Assembly: GCA_022376925.1 (NCBI GenBank)
Contig: JAIOJX010000003.1
Location: forward strand, 40,161,874 to 40,225,873
Origin: Tragulus kanchil
Lineage: Eukaryota; Chordata; Mammalia; Artiodactyla; Tragulidae
Direction: 5' to 3'
DNA: 64,000 nucleotides
Of the stretch, positions 48,425 through 59,451 are shown one piece after another. The first letter of the stretch is position 1, and every line of letters begins with the position of its first letter. Made by a program: the position numbers and the translations under genes. The notes under the pieces are model-generated. The model ran no database searches. It saw nothing but the letters and a program-made list of their open reading frames with translations, and was not told the DNA's origin.

Positions 48425-48520
48425 AAGAGGATTAAGAGGCTCAAACTCCCAGCTATAAAATAAATAAATAGCATGGTATAATACACATAAAGATACTCTA
48501 GCATACTATAATAGACACAG
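48425..48520 (+). mobile_element. Old L1 3' UTR fragment, forward part
   Basis: 'aggattaagaggctcaaact' and 'ctataaaataaataaatagc' match the L1 3' untranslated region that also occurs near 49438-49500. Confidence 0.62.
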
Positions 48521-48868
48521 AGGTACTCAGTGATTAAGAATCTGCCTTCTGGGCTTCCCTGGTAGTCCAATGGGTAAAGAGTCCAATGCAGTTCAGGGGC
48601 CACTGGTTCGATCCCTAGCCTGGGAAGATCCCATGTGCTGCAGAGCGGCTGGACCTGTGTGTCCAATTACAAGCCAGGGCTCTGGAGCACATGTGCTCAG
48701 AGCCAGTGCTCTGCAGTGAGAGAGGCCACTACAATAGGAGGCTCATGCATGACAAAGAATAATAATAATAATAAGATGGATGAAAATAAAAATATAAATA
48801 AAAGAGACATGAAGAGGGAAAAAAGCAAAAAAAAAAAAAAAATCTCCTTTCCAATGCAGGAGACATAC
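48521..48868 (+). mobile_element. SINE split by a CHR-type insertion
   Basis: 'cagtgattaagaatctgcct' (to 48549) and 'ccaatgcaggagacatacc' (from about 48850) are the two halves of one Bov-type SINE head. The 11-base flanks 'aatctgccttc' (48539-48549) and 'aatctcctttc' (48841-48851) look like a slightly diverged target-site duplication. Confidence 0.6.
48550..48840 (+). mobile_element. CHR-2-type SINE
   Basis: 'gggcttccctggtagtccaa', 'ggttcgatccctagcctggg', 'ctggagcacatgtgctcaga', an AAT-trinucleotide run (48757-48772), 'aagatggatgaaaataaaaa' and a terminal A run. Same subtype as the copies at 26736 and 56420. Confidence 0.88.
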
Positions 48869-48869
48869 C

Positions 48870-49635
48870 ACACACCTAATGGAATGTCTGTCATTAAATG
48901 AACAAATAATAAAATTTGGTGTTGATGAAGAGAAGAGAAAACCCTTGTACACTGTTAATAAAAATGTAAATTGGGGAAACCACTATGGAAACCATTTTGG
49001 AGGTTCCTCAGAAAAGTAAAAATAGAACCACCGTATGATCTAGCAACTCTACTCCTTGGTATATACATCCAAAGAAAACAAAGACATTAATTTTTAAAGA
49101 TATTTGTGGTCCAATGTTCTTAATAGTGTTGTTTTTAATACTCAAGATACAGGAACAACTTAAATGTCCATTTAGGTTAAGTGGATAAAGAAGATGCAAT
49201 ATACATGATGGAATGTTACTCAGCAATTAAAAAGACTGAAATTTTGACATTTGCAACAACATGAATGGACCTAGAGGGTACTGTGCTTAGTGAAGTACAT
49301 TAAAGATGAATATACTTACATGTGGAATCTAAAAAATGAAGCAATGATGTATATAACAATATAACAAGAGACCCCCCAGATATAGAGAACAAACTAGTAG
49401 TCACCAGTGGAGAGAGAGAGGGACAAGATAGGAGTATGGGATTAAGAGATACAAGCTACTACCCATAAAATAGGTAAACAGCATAGATATATTGTTACAG
49501 CACTGAGAAATACAGTCATTATCTTGTAATAACTCTAAAGAGGCTATAATCTATGAAAATATTGAATCATTATATTGTACAACTGAAGCTAATATAATAT
49601 TGTAAACCAACTATGCTTCAATTAAAAAATATTTT
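48870..49635 (+). mobile_element. Old L1 3' end
   Basis: Forward remnant of ORF2 C-terminus and 3' untranslated region: 'ggggaaaccactatggaaac', 'agaaccaccgtatgatctag', 'gaatgttactcagcaattaa' and 'ttatcttgtaataactctaa'. More diverged than the large L1 and without that element's G-rich 3' region, so from an older subfamily. Confidence 0.82.
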
Positions 49636-49789
49636 ACTCAGCTTGGCATGAGGTAAATGAAGAAATTCCTGAGCCAATTAAATTGAGTGTGAAAGGCTTT
49701 ACTGCTTTGAAGAATCTAAGCATCCCGTCTAAGTTTGTGCCTCATCCCCCTACTTGAGAGGCACTGAAGTCAGCAACTTGGCAAAAGGG

Positions 49790-49925
49790 AAAATGCATGG
49801 AACTCATATCCTGGGAATGAATCCTGACATTGTTATTTACTATGTGCATGACTGTATTCAAACTTCACAATATGAAGTATAACATCTCTAAAATGGTGCT
49901 ATAAATACTGCCTTATTTAAAGGTC
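49790..49925 (+). mobile_element. MIR SINE remnant
   Basis: 'tgaatcctgacattgttatt', 'ctatgtgcatgactgtattc' and 'aacatctctaaaatggtgct' follow the forward MIR order. Confidence 0.6.
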
Positions 49926-49927
49926 AG

Positions 49928-49929
<2 letters not shown>

Positions 49930-49967
<38 letters not shown>

Positions 49968-50035
49968 TATATATATGTATATATACATGCAGTATCTATT
50001 ATTATTATTGTCATTATTGTTATTATATTAAACAT
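49930..50035. repeat. TA microsatellite with TTA-rich flank
   Basis: About 15 uninterrupted TA units (49932-49961) plus interrupted TA units to about 49987, then ATT-rich sequence. Confidence 0.93.
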
Positions 50036-50640
50036 GTAATGGTAAGGTTTTGTTGCATAATAAAACATACTCAAATTAGTTGCAAATTTTTAATGATTCC
50101 ACAGATCGCACTGATGTTCTCTGAGCACAGCTCATTTAAGATTATTTTGTTCAAGGCCGCTTTAGTCACATGTCTGGCAGTTGGCACCTTATTGGTGTAG
50201 GAGGACCTCAGTTTGGACAGTTCATTTCTGCTTCCTATATTATCTCGTGCTCTAGCTAGTCTACGCTTCTTCATATGGAGTCTCAGAGTTCCAAGCAGGA
50301 ACGTGGAGCAAGGCCCAAAATGCAGATGCTTTCTGACTCTCTGCTCAGATCATGCTTACTAGTGTCTGATTGGCCAAAGCATATCACCAGATGGATCACA
50401 AAAGTGTAGACACCCTGTGATACCTGGCTGTCAAAGACACGGTTAAAGGGTATGAAATGACTGGTAGACATTTTTACCAAAATCTGTCAAAATTCTTAAT
50501 TATTTTAGAATATATAATCCCTCTTTCAAGTCCGTGGCACAAGCCCAATTTGTAAGTCACCCTCAAACTTTAATACTTGTTTTGCTTATTCCATTTCATT
50601 TGGCATGAATATATCTTATTTTCTCAATCCCAATTCTTTT
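50036..50640. other. No recognisable feature
   Basis: Unique DNA without supported genes or repeats. Confidence 0.4.
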
Positions 50641-50644
50641 GTTC

Positions 50645-50980
50645 CTTGGACAGTGAGGAAATCAAACCAGTCTATCCTAGCGGAAATCAACTCTGAATAT
50701 TCATTGGAAGGTCAGATGCTGAAACTGAAGCTGAACTTCAGCGTTTTGGTCATCTGGTACAAACTTTCGACTCATGGAAAGATCAGTGATGTTGGGAAAG
50801 ATTGAGGGCAGAAGGAGGAGAGGTCAACAGAGGATGAGATGGCTGGATGGCATCACTGATGCAATGAACATGAACATGGACAAACTTTGCGAGATGGTGG
50901 GGAACAGGGTGGCCTGGTGTGTGGCAGTCCGTGAGGTCATGAAGAGTTGGTCACAACTGGGCAACTGGTCATGCACACAC
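50645..50980 (+). pseudogene. BovB LINE RT C-terminus and 3' end
   Basis: BovB is an RTE-clade LINE whose reverse transcriptase copies its own RNA. The frame at 50774 reads 'MLGKIEGRRRRGQQRMRWLD' then 'GITDAMNMNMDKLCEMV', the diagnostic BovB C-terminal block, and continues into the 3' untranslated end near 50960. Only the last part of the protein is present, with no start or catalytic motifs, so this is a 5'-truncated dead copy. Confidence 0.92.
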
Positions 50981-51104
50981 AAAATTATCCTTTAGAATTG
51001 TAATTACAGGATTGTAATGCTGTGTGTGTCCTATATTCCCACAATGAATTTATTTTGAAAATGAAGACAATGCACTAGTGAATCTTCCATTTAGATATAT
51101 ATCG

Positions 51105-51309
51105 GTGTGTTAGTTGCTTGTCATATCCAGCTCTTTGTGCTGCCATGGACAGTAGCCTGCCAGGTCCCTCTGTCCTTGGAATTCTCCAGGCGAGAACACT
51201 GGTGTAGGTAGCCATTCCCTTCTCCAGGGGATCTTCCTGACCCAGGGTTCGAGCTTGGGTATCCTGCATTGCAGATGGATTCTTTGACATCTGAGCCACT
51301 AGGGAAGCT
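51105..51309 (-). mobile_element. Bov-tA/Bov-A2 SINE
   Basis: 'gttagttgcttgtcatatcc', 'gaattctccaggcgagaaca', 'gggatcttcctgacccaggg' and 'tgagccactagggaagc'. Confidence 0.92.
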
Positions 51310-51800
51310 GCTATCTGGATATCAGACTATCTAAATATATAATAACTGATTGCAACGCCATATCATATAAATAAGATTTAAAGCCTTTTTGTAAAATCTG
51401 TCAGGTATGACTATGCTGTGGGACTATGTTGTGGGACTTACACTTGGTGTCCTGGTGCAGTAGACAGTGATTTTGCTCAACTAAGTCATCCTGTCCTTGA
51501 CTGCCACATACTAGTACATTCTCTCAGCTTTAGTTGTTTCTCTGCTCTCTGCTGTGATGTTACATTGCTTCAGGCTGTGATTCAGAGTCTTTCAAATGCA
51601 TCCTTGGGCACTCATGCTCAACCAATGTCCTTGAGCTTAATCTAAGCTACTTTTCAGTGTACTTTATTCTTCCATCACTCATAATCCTAACATGTTTGAG
51701 CTCAGCAAGGGTGAATTTCTGATATTTGAGTATCTGGCTTCTAGAAGCTTTGTCTACCAAGCGTAATGAAGAGCAAATTGTGGGAAGTAAGAACAGAATT
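51310..51800. other. No recognisable feature
   Basis: Unique non-coding DNA. Confidence 0.35.
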
Positions 51801-51811
51801 TACCCAAATAA

Positions 51812-52900
51812 CTAAATGGGACATGTATAATTGTGGCAGTCGCATAAATCGGAGTGGACATTTTCACATCGTGTGAGCTGCAAAACTATAAAGCAACAAG
51901 TTCTGGACAAAAATCAGCTTTTCTATTTCCTCAGGGATGCAGTGACATATGAATTTCAGGCAATTCAGAAAAAAAATAAGATTACCAGCTTTCTAGGTGT
52001 GATGTAGTTTTTCACAGCTCAACAAGCAAACACGGTCTTAAAGAAAAAAACTGGCTTCTCTCTGGAAGATTGCTACATTATTTATAGTCTCTGAAACAAG
52101 GATGATTTTCTCTTTTATGTTGGTGTGTTTTAAATTTTGTGGCACTTTGAGCATGACCCAAGTTTCTTCTGTTATGTGAGTTTCTTTTTACTCTTGGCGA
52201 TCATTTCCTGGTCTGGGAATCCCATGGCTGTTTTGAATCACAAGAGTTTAATCAAAGGAGCTGGTCACAATACAGTAAAAGTGTAAATGGTCCTGAGCTT
52301 CTACAACCTATCCAGAGAACTTTTAAGACAAATGGAAGGTTCTTGATTTAGTCATGAAAGCTGAGCTTCCTCCACCCTTGGGTCTTCACTCTTGTACCCA
52401 GCCTGTCATTGAAGGAAGGGGCTTGCCTTTACCTTCACTGTGGAATGGTCATGCACCTTCATTAATACATGCTGTAGCCACCAGAAAAGCAGATATGGGT
52501 ATACTCTTCTTAAGAACATTTTAATTCTCTTGAGGGACTCCCAAAAGATGCTTCGTTTTACTTTCAGGTGTTTAAAACAGCCTATTCTAATCTTAATCCC
52601 ATCACCTTGCTACTAAATTACTAGCTTTTTCAGGATCCTCAATATAACTTATTCTAAGAGATCCACTAGATATCCAAGCTAATAAGACTCTTATTACTGA
52701 GGGTAGCTCTTCCTAATTTCACAGTGCCATAAATATTAACTTCTCAAAACTTACAGCCTACTGTACCAGTAAAAGCCAACTTTGTGCCTCTCACCCTTTT
52801 CACTTTTTCATTTCCTTTTCTAAAATAGTCTTGTAGATTAAAACGCCTTTTGTTCCTTCAGTAATTATATTCCACTGCATGAGACTTAGAATGAACTCCT
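51812..52900. other. No recognisable feature
   Basis: Non-coding DNA present twice (again at 53010-54100). No domain or repeat recognised. Confidence 0.35.
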
Positions 52901-52903
52901 TTC

Positions 52904-52998
52904 TGTTGTTTGGTCTTAAGTCATGTCTAACTCTTTGTAGTCTTATGGACTGTAGCCTGCCCTCAAGCTCCTCTGTCCATGGAATTTTTCAGGCAAGA
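52904..52998 (-). mobile_element. SINE fragment cut by junction
   Basis: 'cttaagtcatgtctaactct' and 'ctccatggaattttt'-type sequence, ending at the junction. Less truncated copies are at 54102 and 55221. Confidence 0.85.
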
Positions 52999-54101
52999 TA
53001 CCCAAATAACTAAATGGGACATGTATAATTGTGGCAGTCGCATAAATCGGAGTGGACATTTTCACATCGTGTGAGCTGCAAAACTATAAAGCAACAAGTT
53101 CTGGACAAAAATCAGCTTTTCTATTTCCTCAGGGATGCAGTGACATATGAATTTCAGGCAATTCAGAAAAAAAATAAGATTACCAGCTTTCTAGGTGTGA
53201 TGTAGTTTTTCACAGCTCAACAAGCAAACACGGTCTTAAAGAAAAAAACTGGCTTCTCTCTGGAAGATTGCTACATTATTTATAGTCTCTGAAACAAGGA
53301 TGATTTTCTCTTTTATGTTGGTGTGTTTTAAATTTTGTGGCACTTTGAGCATGACCCAAGTTTCTTCTGTTATGTGAGTTTCTTTTTACTCTTGGCGATC
53401 ATTTCCTGGTCTGGGAATCCCATGGCTGTTTTGAATCACAAGAGTTTAATCAAAGGAGCTGGTCACAATACAGTAAAAGTGTAAATGGTCCTGAGCTTCT
53501 ACAACCTATCCAGAGAACTTTTAAGACAAATGGAAGGTTCTTGATTTAGTCATGAAAGCTGAGCTTCCTCCACCCTTGGGTCTTCACTCTTGTACCCAGC
53601 CTGTCATTGAAGGAAGGGGCTTGCCTTTACCTTCACTGTGGAATGGTCATGCACCTTCATTAATACATGCTGTAGCCACCAGAAAAGCAGATATGGGTAT
53701 ACTCTTCTTAAGAACATTTTAATTCTCTTGAGGACTCCCAAAAGATGCTTCGTTTTACTTTCAGGTGTTTAAAACAGCCTATTCTAATCTTAATCCCATC
53801 ACCTTGCTACTAAATTACTAGCTTTTCAGGATACTCAATATAACTTATTCTAAGAGATCCACTAGATATCCAAGCTAATAAGACTCTTATTACTGAGGGT
53901 AGCTCTTCCTAATTTCACAGTGCCATAAATATTAACTTCTCAAAACTTACAGCCTACTGTACCAGTAAAAGCCAACTTTGTGCCTCTCACCCTTTTCACT
54001 TTTTCATTTCCTTTTCTAAAATAGTCTTGTAGATTAAAACGCCTTTTGTTCCTTCAGTAATTATATTCCACTGCATGAGACTTAGAATGAACTCCTTTCT
54101 G

Positions 54102-54222
54102 TTGTTTGGTCTTAAGTCATGTCTAACTCTTTGTAGTCTTATGGACTGTAGCCTGCCCTCAAGCTCCTCTGTCCATGGAATTTTTCAGGCAAGATACTGG
54201 AGTGGATTTCCACTGTGGCAAA
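54102..54222 (-). mobile_element. Bov-tA SINE, truncated
   Basis: 'gtcttaagtcatgtctaact', 'ctgtagcctgccctcaagct' and 'aagatactggagtgg'. The tRNA-like head is missing. Confidence 0.87.
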
Positions 54223-54376
54223 GTAAGGCCTCTTGGAGTTCCATTGGACCCTATCTCTGGATTCTGCTCTGACCTCACTCCCATCTACATCATACTCTTT
54301 CATACCCTCTCACAACTTTTCTCCAGCATCTTTTGTTTCTCCCCACTTATCTGTTTTATTTCCTGTTCTTCATCTT

Positions 54377-54458
54377 TGTTGTTGTTGTTTAGTCACTAAG
54401 TCATGTCTGACTCTTTGTGACACCATAGACTGCAGAATGCCAGGCTGCCATCTACCTC
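54377..54458 (-). mobile_element. Bov-tA SINE 3' fragment
   Basis: A GTT-repeat tail, then 'gtcactaagtcatgtctgac' and 'cagaatgccaggctgccatc'. Only the 3' third is present. Confidence 0.85.
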
Positions 54459-54532
54459 AAGTAGGTATGGCTTTTTCTCCCTCCAATTCTCTCATCAGAA
54501 TCACAGTGTTTTCCTTCTGCAGGTGCCATGCT

Positions 54533-54753
54533 AGGCAAGTGCCTGCTCAGTCATGTCCCACTCTTTGTGACTCTAAGAACTGTAGGAACTCCAAGCTCCT
54601 CTGTCCATGGGATTTTCCCCACAAAATTACTGGAGTGGGTTGCCATTTCCTACTCCCAGAGGATCTTCTTTATCCAGGGATCAAACCCATGTCTCCTGAG
54701 TCTCCTGCATTGACAGGCAGATTCTTTACCACTGAGCCACCTGGGAAGCCCCT
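54533..54753 (-). mobile_element. Bov-tA/Bov-A2 SINE
   Basis: 'tgctcagtcatgtcccactc', 'actggagtgggttgccattt' and 'tgagccacctgggaagcccc'. The 190-residue frame at 54233-54805 is built mainly from this and the preceding SINE. Confidence 0.94.
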
Positions 54754-55220
54754 CCTCTATACATTAAGAGAGATTTCTATAGTTATATCCTTTTTCTGTA
54801 TGTGAGTCTGTGTGTATGCATGCATATGGGTGTATATCTTAGTTCAGTCATCATAGATTGGGCACCTTAAGCACCTGTTACAGGTGTTTAAAACAGCCTA
54901 TTCTAATCTTAATCCCATCACCTTGCTACTAAATTACTAGCTTTTCAGGATCCTCAATATAACTTATTCTAAGAGATCCACTAGATATCCAAGCTAATAA
55001 GACTCTTATTACTGAGGGTAGCTCTTCCTAATTTCACAGTGCCATAAATATTAACTTCTCAAAACTTACAGCCTACTGTACCAGTAAAAGCCAACTTTGT
55101 GCCTCTCACCCTTTTCACTTTTTCATTTCCTTTTCTAAAATAGTCTTGTAGATTAAAACGCCTTTTGTTCCTTCAGTAATTATATTCCACTGCATGAGAC
55201 TTAGAATGAACTCCTTTCTG

Positions 55221-55341
55221 TTGTTTGGTCTTAAGTCATGTCTAACTCTTTGTAGTCTTATGGACTGTAGCCTGCCCTCAAGCTCCTCTGTCCATGGAAT
55301 TTTTCAGGCAAGATACTGGAGTGGATTTCCACTGTGGCAAA
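55221..55341 (-). mobile_element. Bov-tA SINE, truncated, duplicate copy
   Basis: The same element as 54102-54222. Confidence 0.87.
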
Positions 55342-55495
55342 GTAAGGCCTCTTGGAGTTCCATTGGACCCTATCTCTGGATTCTGCTCTGACCTCACTCC
55401 CATCTACATCATACTCTTTCATACCCTCTCACAACTTTTCTCCAGCATCTTTTGTTTCTCCCCACTTATCTGTTTTATTTCCTGTTCTTCATCTT

Positions 55496-55577
55496 TGTTG
55501 TTGTTGTTTAGTCACTAAGTCATGTCTGACTCTTTGTGACACCATAGACTGCAGAATGCCAGGCTGCCATCTACCTC
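55496..55577 (-). mobile_element. Bov-tA SINE 3' fragment, duplicate copy
   Basis: The same element as 54377-54458. Confidence 0.85.
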
Positions 55578-55651
55578 AAGTAGGTATGGCTTTTTCTCCC
55601 GCCATTGCTCTCATCAGAATCACAGTGTTTTCCTTCTGCAGGTGCCATGCT

Positions 55652-55872
55652 AGGCAAGTGCCTGCTCAGTCATGTCCCACTCTTTGTGACTCTAAGAACT
55701 GTAGGAACTCCAAGCTCCTCTGTCCATGGGATTTTCCCCACAAAATTACTGGAGTGGGTTGCCATTTCCTACTCCCAGAGGATCTTCTTTATCCAGGGAT
55801 CAAACCCATGTCTCCTGAGTCTCCTGCATTGACAGGCAGATTCTTTACCACTGAGCCACCTGGGAAGCCCCT
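55652..55872 (-). mobile_element. Bov-tA/Bov-A2 SINE, duplicate copy
   Basis: The same element as 54533-54753. Confidence 0.94.
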
Positions 55873-56041
55873 CCTCTATACATTAAGAGAGATTTCTATA
55901 GTTATATCCTTTTTCTGTATGTGAGTCTGTGTGTATGCATGCATATGGGTGTATATCTTAGTTCAGTCATCATAGATTGGGCACCTTAAGCACCTGTTTT
56001 TCAAGCTGGGAAGTTTATGATCAAGGTAGCGCTAAATTTGA

Positions 56042-56120
56042 TAGGGAAGCCTGGTGTGCTGCAGTTCATGGGGTTGGAAATAGTCGGACACGACTGAGTG
56101 ACTGAACTGAATGAACTGAG
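56042..56120 (+). mobile_element. BovB/Bov-tA 3' tail
   Basis: 'gggaagcctggtgtgctgca', 'agtcggacacgactgagtga' and an ACTGA-type repeat tail typical of BovB-related 3' ends. Confidence 0.85.
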
Positions 56121-56124
56121 ACTC

Positions 56125-56330
56125 TGCTTCCTGGTTCACAGACAGCTGGCATTAGGTGTCAATGGAGATCTCTTCTGACCCTTTAATAAGGACAGTAACC
56201 CAATTCATGACGACTCTGCCCTCATGACTTAATCACCTCTCAGTGGCCCAGCTCATAACACCATTATATTGAGGATTAGCCTTTCAACACATAAATTTGG
56301 AGATTTACATTCAGTCCATAGCAGTGCAGG
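56125..56330. mobile_element. Ancient interspersed repeat
   Basis: 'catgacttaatcacctctca', 'aacaccattatattgaggat' and 'acattcagtccatagcagtg' share the block order of the element at 41755-42145. The BovB tail at 56042 seems to be inserted in it. Confidence 0.55.
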
Positions 56331-56419
56331 CCTTCATGTGTGATGGACATAAGTGAGAAGTAGAGATAGTGATGGTGGTGGTCAATGAGGCAGAAATCTA
56401 CTGCATGGGTTTTAATTTT

Positions 56420-56685
56420 TGGGGGGCGTCTTTTATTGGTCCTTCATTTATTTATTTTCATCCATCTTAATTCTTTGGCACGTGTGGGCCTCCCATAGAG
56501 GTGGCCTCTCTGGTTACAGAGAAACAGCTCTGGGCTCATGTGCTCCAGAGCACTGGCTCTTACTTGGACACACTTGTCCAGCCACTCTACAGCATATGGG
56601 ATCTTCCCATGCCAGGGATCAAACCAGTGCCCCTTGCATTGCAAGGTAGACTCTTTACCCACTGGACCAGCGGGGAAGCCCCTTA
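56420..56685 (-). mobile_element. CHR-2-type SINE
   Basis: Reverse-oriented: 'gtccttcatttatttatttt', 'catccatcttaattctttgg', 'atgtgctccagagcactggc' and 'ggaccagcggggaagcccc'. Same long subtype as 26736 and 48550. Confidence 0.9.
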
Positions 56686-57020
56686 CTGCGTGGTTTTTAT
56701 AAGTGAGATTGTTTAAATGTTCTCACCAAAAGGAATCCAATAGACTTAAGTCAGCACAAAATAATGAAGAGGGAGTCCTTTCAGATTTAAATCAATTCTT
56801 TAAATACTTAATGTGTATTTGCCTTTTCAGGGCTTTTAAATACAGAATATTTTGGATTATATAAACTACATAATTTATTCAAGTGATGATTACTTAGTGT
56901 TTTTTTGTAAACTTCCTATTATCTTGCTCCCCTTTGTTATTTTCTGTTCATTTGGGTAGCAGCATTCCCTACCTGATCTGTCATGTACATTTTCAATGAA
57001 GATCCCTGAGGTCATTACCA
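56686..57020. other. No recognisable feature
   Basis: AT-rich DNA, repeated at 57822-58156. Confidence 0.35.
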
Positions 57021-57177
57021 ATCGGGACTGAACTATAGTTATATCCTTTTTCTGTATGTGAGTCTGTGTGTATGCATGCATATGGGTGTATATCTTAGTT
57101 CAGTCATCATAGATTGGGCACCTTAAGCACCTGTTTTCAAGATGGGAAGTTTATGATCAAGGTAGCGCTAAATTTGA

Positions 57178-57256
57178 TAGGGAAGCCTGGTGTGCTGCAG
57201 TTCATGGGGTTGGAAATAGTCGGACACGACTGAGTGACTGAACTGAATGAACTGAG
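57178..57256 (+). mobile_element. BovB/Bov-tA 3' tail, duplicate copy
   Basis: The same element as 56042-56120. Confidence 0.85.
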
Positions 57257-57260
57257 ACTC

Positions 57261-57466
57261 TGCTTCCTGGTTCACAGACAGCTGGCATTAGGTGTCAATG
57301 GAGATCTCTTCTGACCCTTTAATAAGGACAGTAACCCAATTCATGACGACTCTGCCCTCATGACTTAATCACCTCTCAGTGGCCCAGCTCATAACACCAT
57401 TATATTGAGGATTAGCCTTTCAACACATAAATTTGGAGATTTACATTCAGTCCATAGCAGTGCAGG
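57261..57466. mobile_element. Ancient interspersed repeat, duplicate copy
   Basis: The same element as 56125-56330. Confidence 0.55.
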
Positions 57467-57555
57467 CCTTCATGTGTGATGGACATAAGTGAGAAGTAGA
57501 GATAGTGATGGTGGTGGTCAATGAGGCAGAAATCTACTGCAGGGGTTTTAATTTT

Positions 57556-57821
57556 TGGGGGGCGTCTTTTATTGGTCCTTCATTTATTTATTTTCATCCA
57601 TCTTAATTCTTTGGCACGTGTGGGCCTCCCATAGAGGTGGCCTCTCTGGTTACAGAGAAACAGCTCTGGGCTCATGTGCTCCAGAGCACTGGCTCTTACT
57701 TGGACACACTTGTCCAGCCACTCTACAGCATATGGGATCTTCCCATGCCAGGGATCAAACCAGTGCCCCTTGCATTGCAAGGTAGACTCTTTACCCACTG
57801 GACCAGCGGGGAAGCCCCTTA
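57556..57821 (-). mobile_element. CHR-2-type SINE, duplicate copy
   Basis: The same element as 56420-56685. Confidence 0.9.
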
Positions 57822-58156
57822 CTGCGTGGTTTTTATAAGTGAGATTGTTTAAATGTTCTCACCAAAAGGAATCCAATAGACTTAAGTCAGCACAAAATAA
57901 TGAAGAGGGAGTCCTTTCAGATTTAAATCAATTCTTTAAATACTTAATGTGTATTTGCCTTTTCAGGGCTTTTAAATACAGAATATTTTGGATTATATAA
58001 ACTACATAATTTATTCAAGTGATGATTACTTAGTGTTTTTTTGTAAACTTCCTATTATCTTGCTCCCCTTTGTTATTTTCTGTTCATTTGGGTAGCAGCA
58101 TTCCCTACCTGATCTGTCATGTACATTTTCAATGAAGATCCCTGAGGTCATTACCA

Positions 58157-58870
58157 TGATGAATAAAGAAATCTGTACATTTGTACTACACAGTCCTTGT
58201 TGAATTAATGAGAGCCATGCCAGTGGGGCTAAATCAAGCCTATCATTTCTGAAAGGCTTTGATTTTTGGACATTCATACCAATTACCCTGCTGTTGTTGA
58301 CAAGACAATGAGATATCCAGCACAACATTGGTCACATTATTTTTACTGAAGAGAGATGACTAATGTGGACCCACACATAGTATGAGTTTTTCAAAGGGTA
58401 AAAATTTTGATGAGGGAAAGAAAAACCTTTTACCTTCTGTTGGAAATGAAAGAGCAATACTTTGATTTTTTTCATTTCATTCAAACTAGAGTTGTTGGAA
58501 CTCAGCAGGATAGTGTTGGGAACATTCTCCAATTTCCTGGTCTTGTTCTTGAGGAGCATATTAAACTTTCTAAAACATCAACTGGGAGGGAAAAAATTGA
58601 TTTTCGAGGTAAAAACAGAAGGTATTGCCTTTTCTCCTTCCTGTGTTTTTCCCCTCTCCTCCCTTCTACCTACTGTTCTATTTCTTCTCTCCTTTCCTTT
58701 TCAGACTCCATAATCACCACGTACATTCTTCCTACTGCTACTCTCTGCCCTCCTTACAAGGCTCACTATTGAGATTGCTGTATGGTTCTCTGATCACTCA
58801 TTCATTGATTCTGTCAGTCAGTAGTTATTCATCAGACACATGAGTATGTATGGTAGATGGAATGTTAGTA
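58157..58870. other. No recognisable feature
   Basis: Unique DNA. Overlapping frames of 121 and 83 residues at 58407-58772 are pyrimidine-rich and show no domain. Confidence 0.4.
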
Positions 58871-59236
58871 TCTGATTAGTATATTTATGGTCTTTGCATA
58901 TTTTTGTGAAGTAACAGCACAATGACTTTATGACTTGGTAAGCATATGACAGATATCACTATGAATGAATTTTCTACCATAGAAGCTTGCCAAATATAAC
59001 AATTATGAAAGTTAGAAGTTAGGAGAAATTGAGTGGAGTTTGAGAAGTAAATGGGAATTTTGTTGCTGAGGTTGTTCTTCTGACACAGGTCTGTAAGTTT
59101 GCTTCATGAATATTCAGTGGGGACTGCAGCTTCTAGTTTTATTTCAACTCTGGGTGGACTTTTTCTATCACAAGATTGGCTAAGCTGGAAGAGAAAAGAA
59201 TAAACTTAGCTGTCAAATATCTGAGTAGCCAATCAA

Positions 59237-59451
59237 GTGCTTGCTTGCTCAGTTGTGTCCAAATCTTTATGACCCCACGATCTGTAGCCCACAAGGTTCC
59301 TCTGTCCATGGAATTTTCCAAGCAGAAATACTGGAATGAGTTGGTACTTCCTATGCCTTGGGATCTTCTTGACCCAAGGAACGAACTCAGGTCTCTTGAG
59401 TCTTGCACATGGCAGGTGGATTCTTTACCACTAGCACCACCTGGAAAGCTC
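59237..59451 (-). mobile_element. Bov-tA/Bov-A2 SINE
   Basis: 'tgcttgctcagttgtgtcca', 'ctccatgg'-type body with 'agcagaaatactggaatgag', and 'accacctggaaagctc'. Confidence 0.92.

Larger units (their letters stand above)
51801..54198. repeat. Direct duplication 16 (offset about 1195-1198)
   Basis: 51801-52998 is followed at once by 52999-54198. The second copy is shorter by single bases in a G run (52536) and a T run (52627) and has one base change nearby. This is the largest offset in the window. Confidence 0.96.
53762..55998. repeat. Direct duplication 17 (offset 1119)
   Basis: 53762-54880 is followed at once by 54881-55998. One short block differs (54480-54492 versus 55599-55611). Chained to duplications 16 and 18. 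Confidence 0.96.
55896..58156. repeat. Direct duplication 18 (offset 1137-1136)
   Basis: 55896-57020 matches 57033-58156, with 12 unmatched bases between. The second copy is one T shorter near 57135 and differs by single bases near 57141 and 57543. Chained to duplication 17. Confidence 0.96.

Noticed and set aside
48304..48666. 120-residue reverse-strand frame
   Set aside because: It spans an L1 fragment, a split SINE and a CHR-type SINE and is a chance fusion of repeat translations.
54233..54805. 190-residue forward frame, repeated at 55352-55924
   Set aside because: It is assembled from reverse-oriented SINE sequence ('LCDSKNCRNS', 'PESPALTGRFFTTEPPGKP' are typical SINE translations) and flanking DNA.
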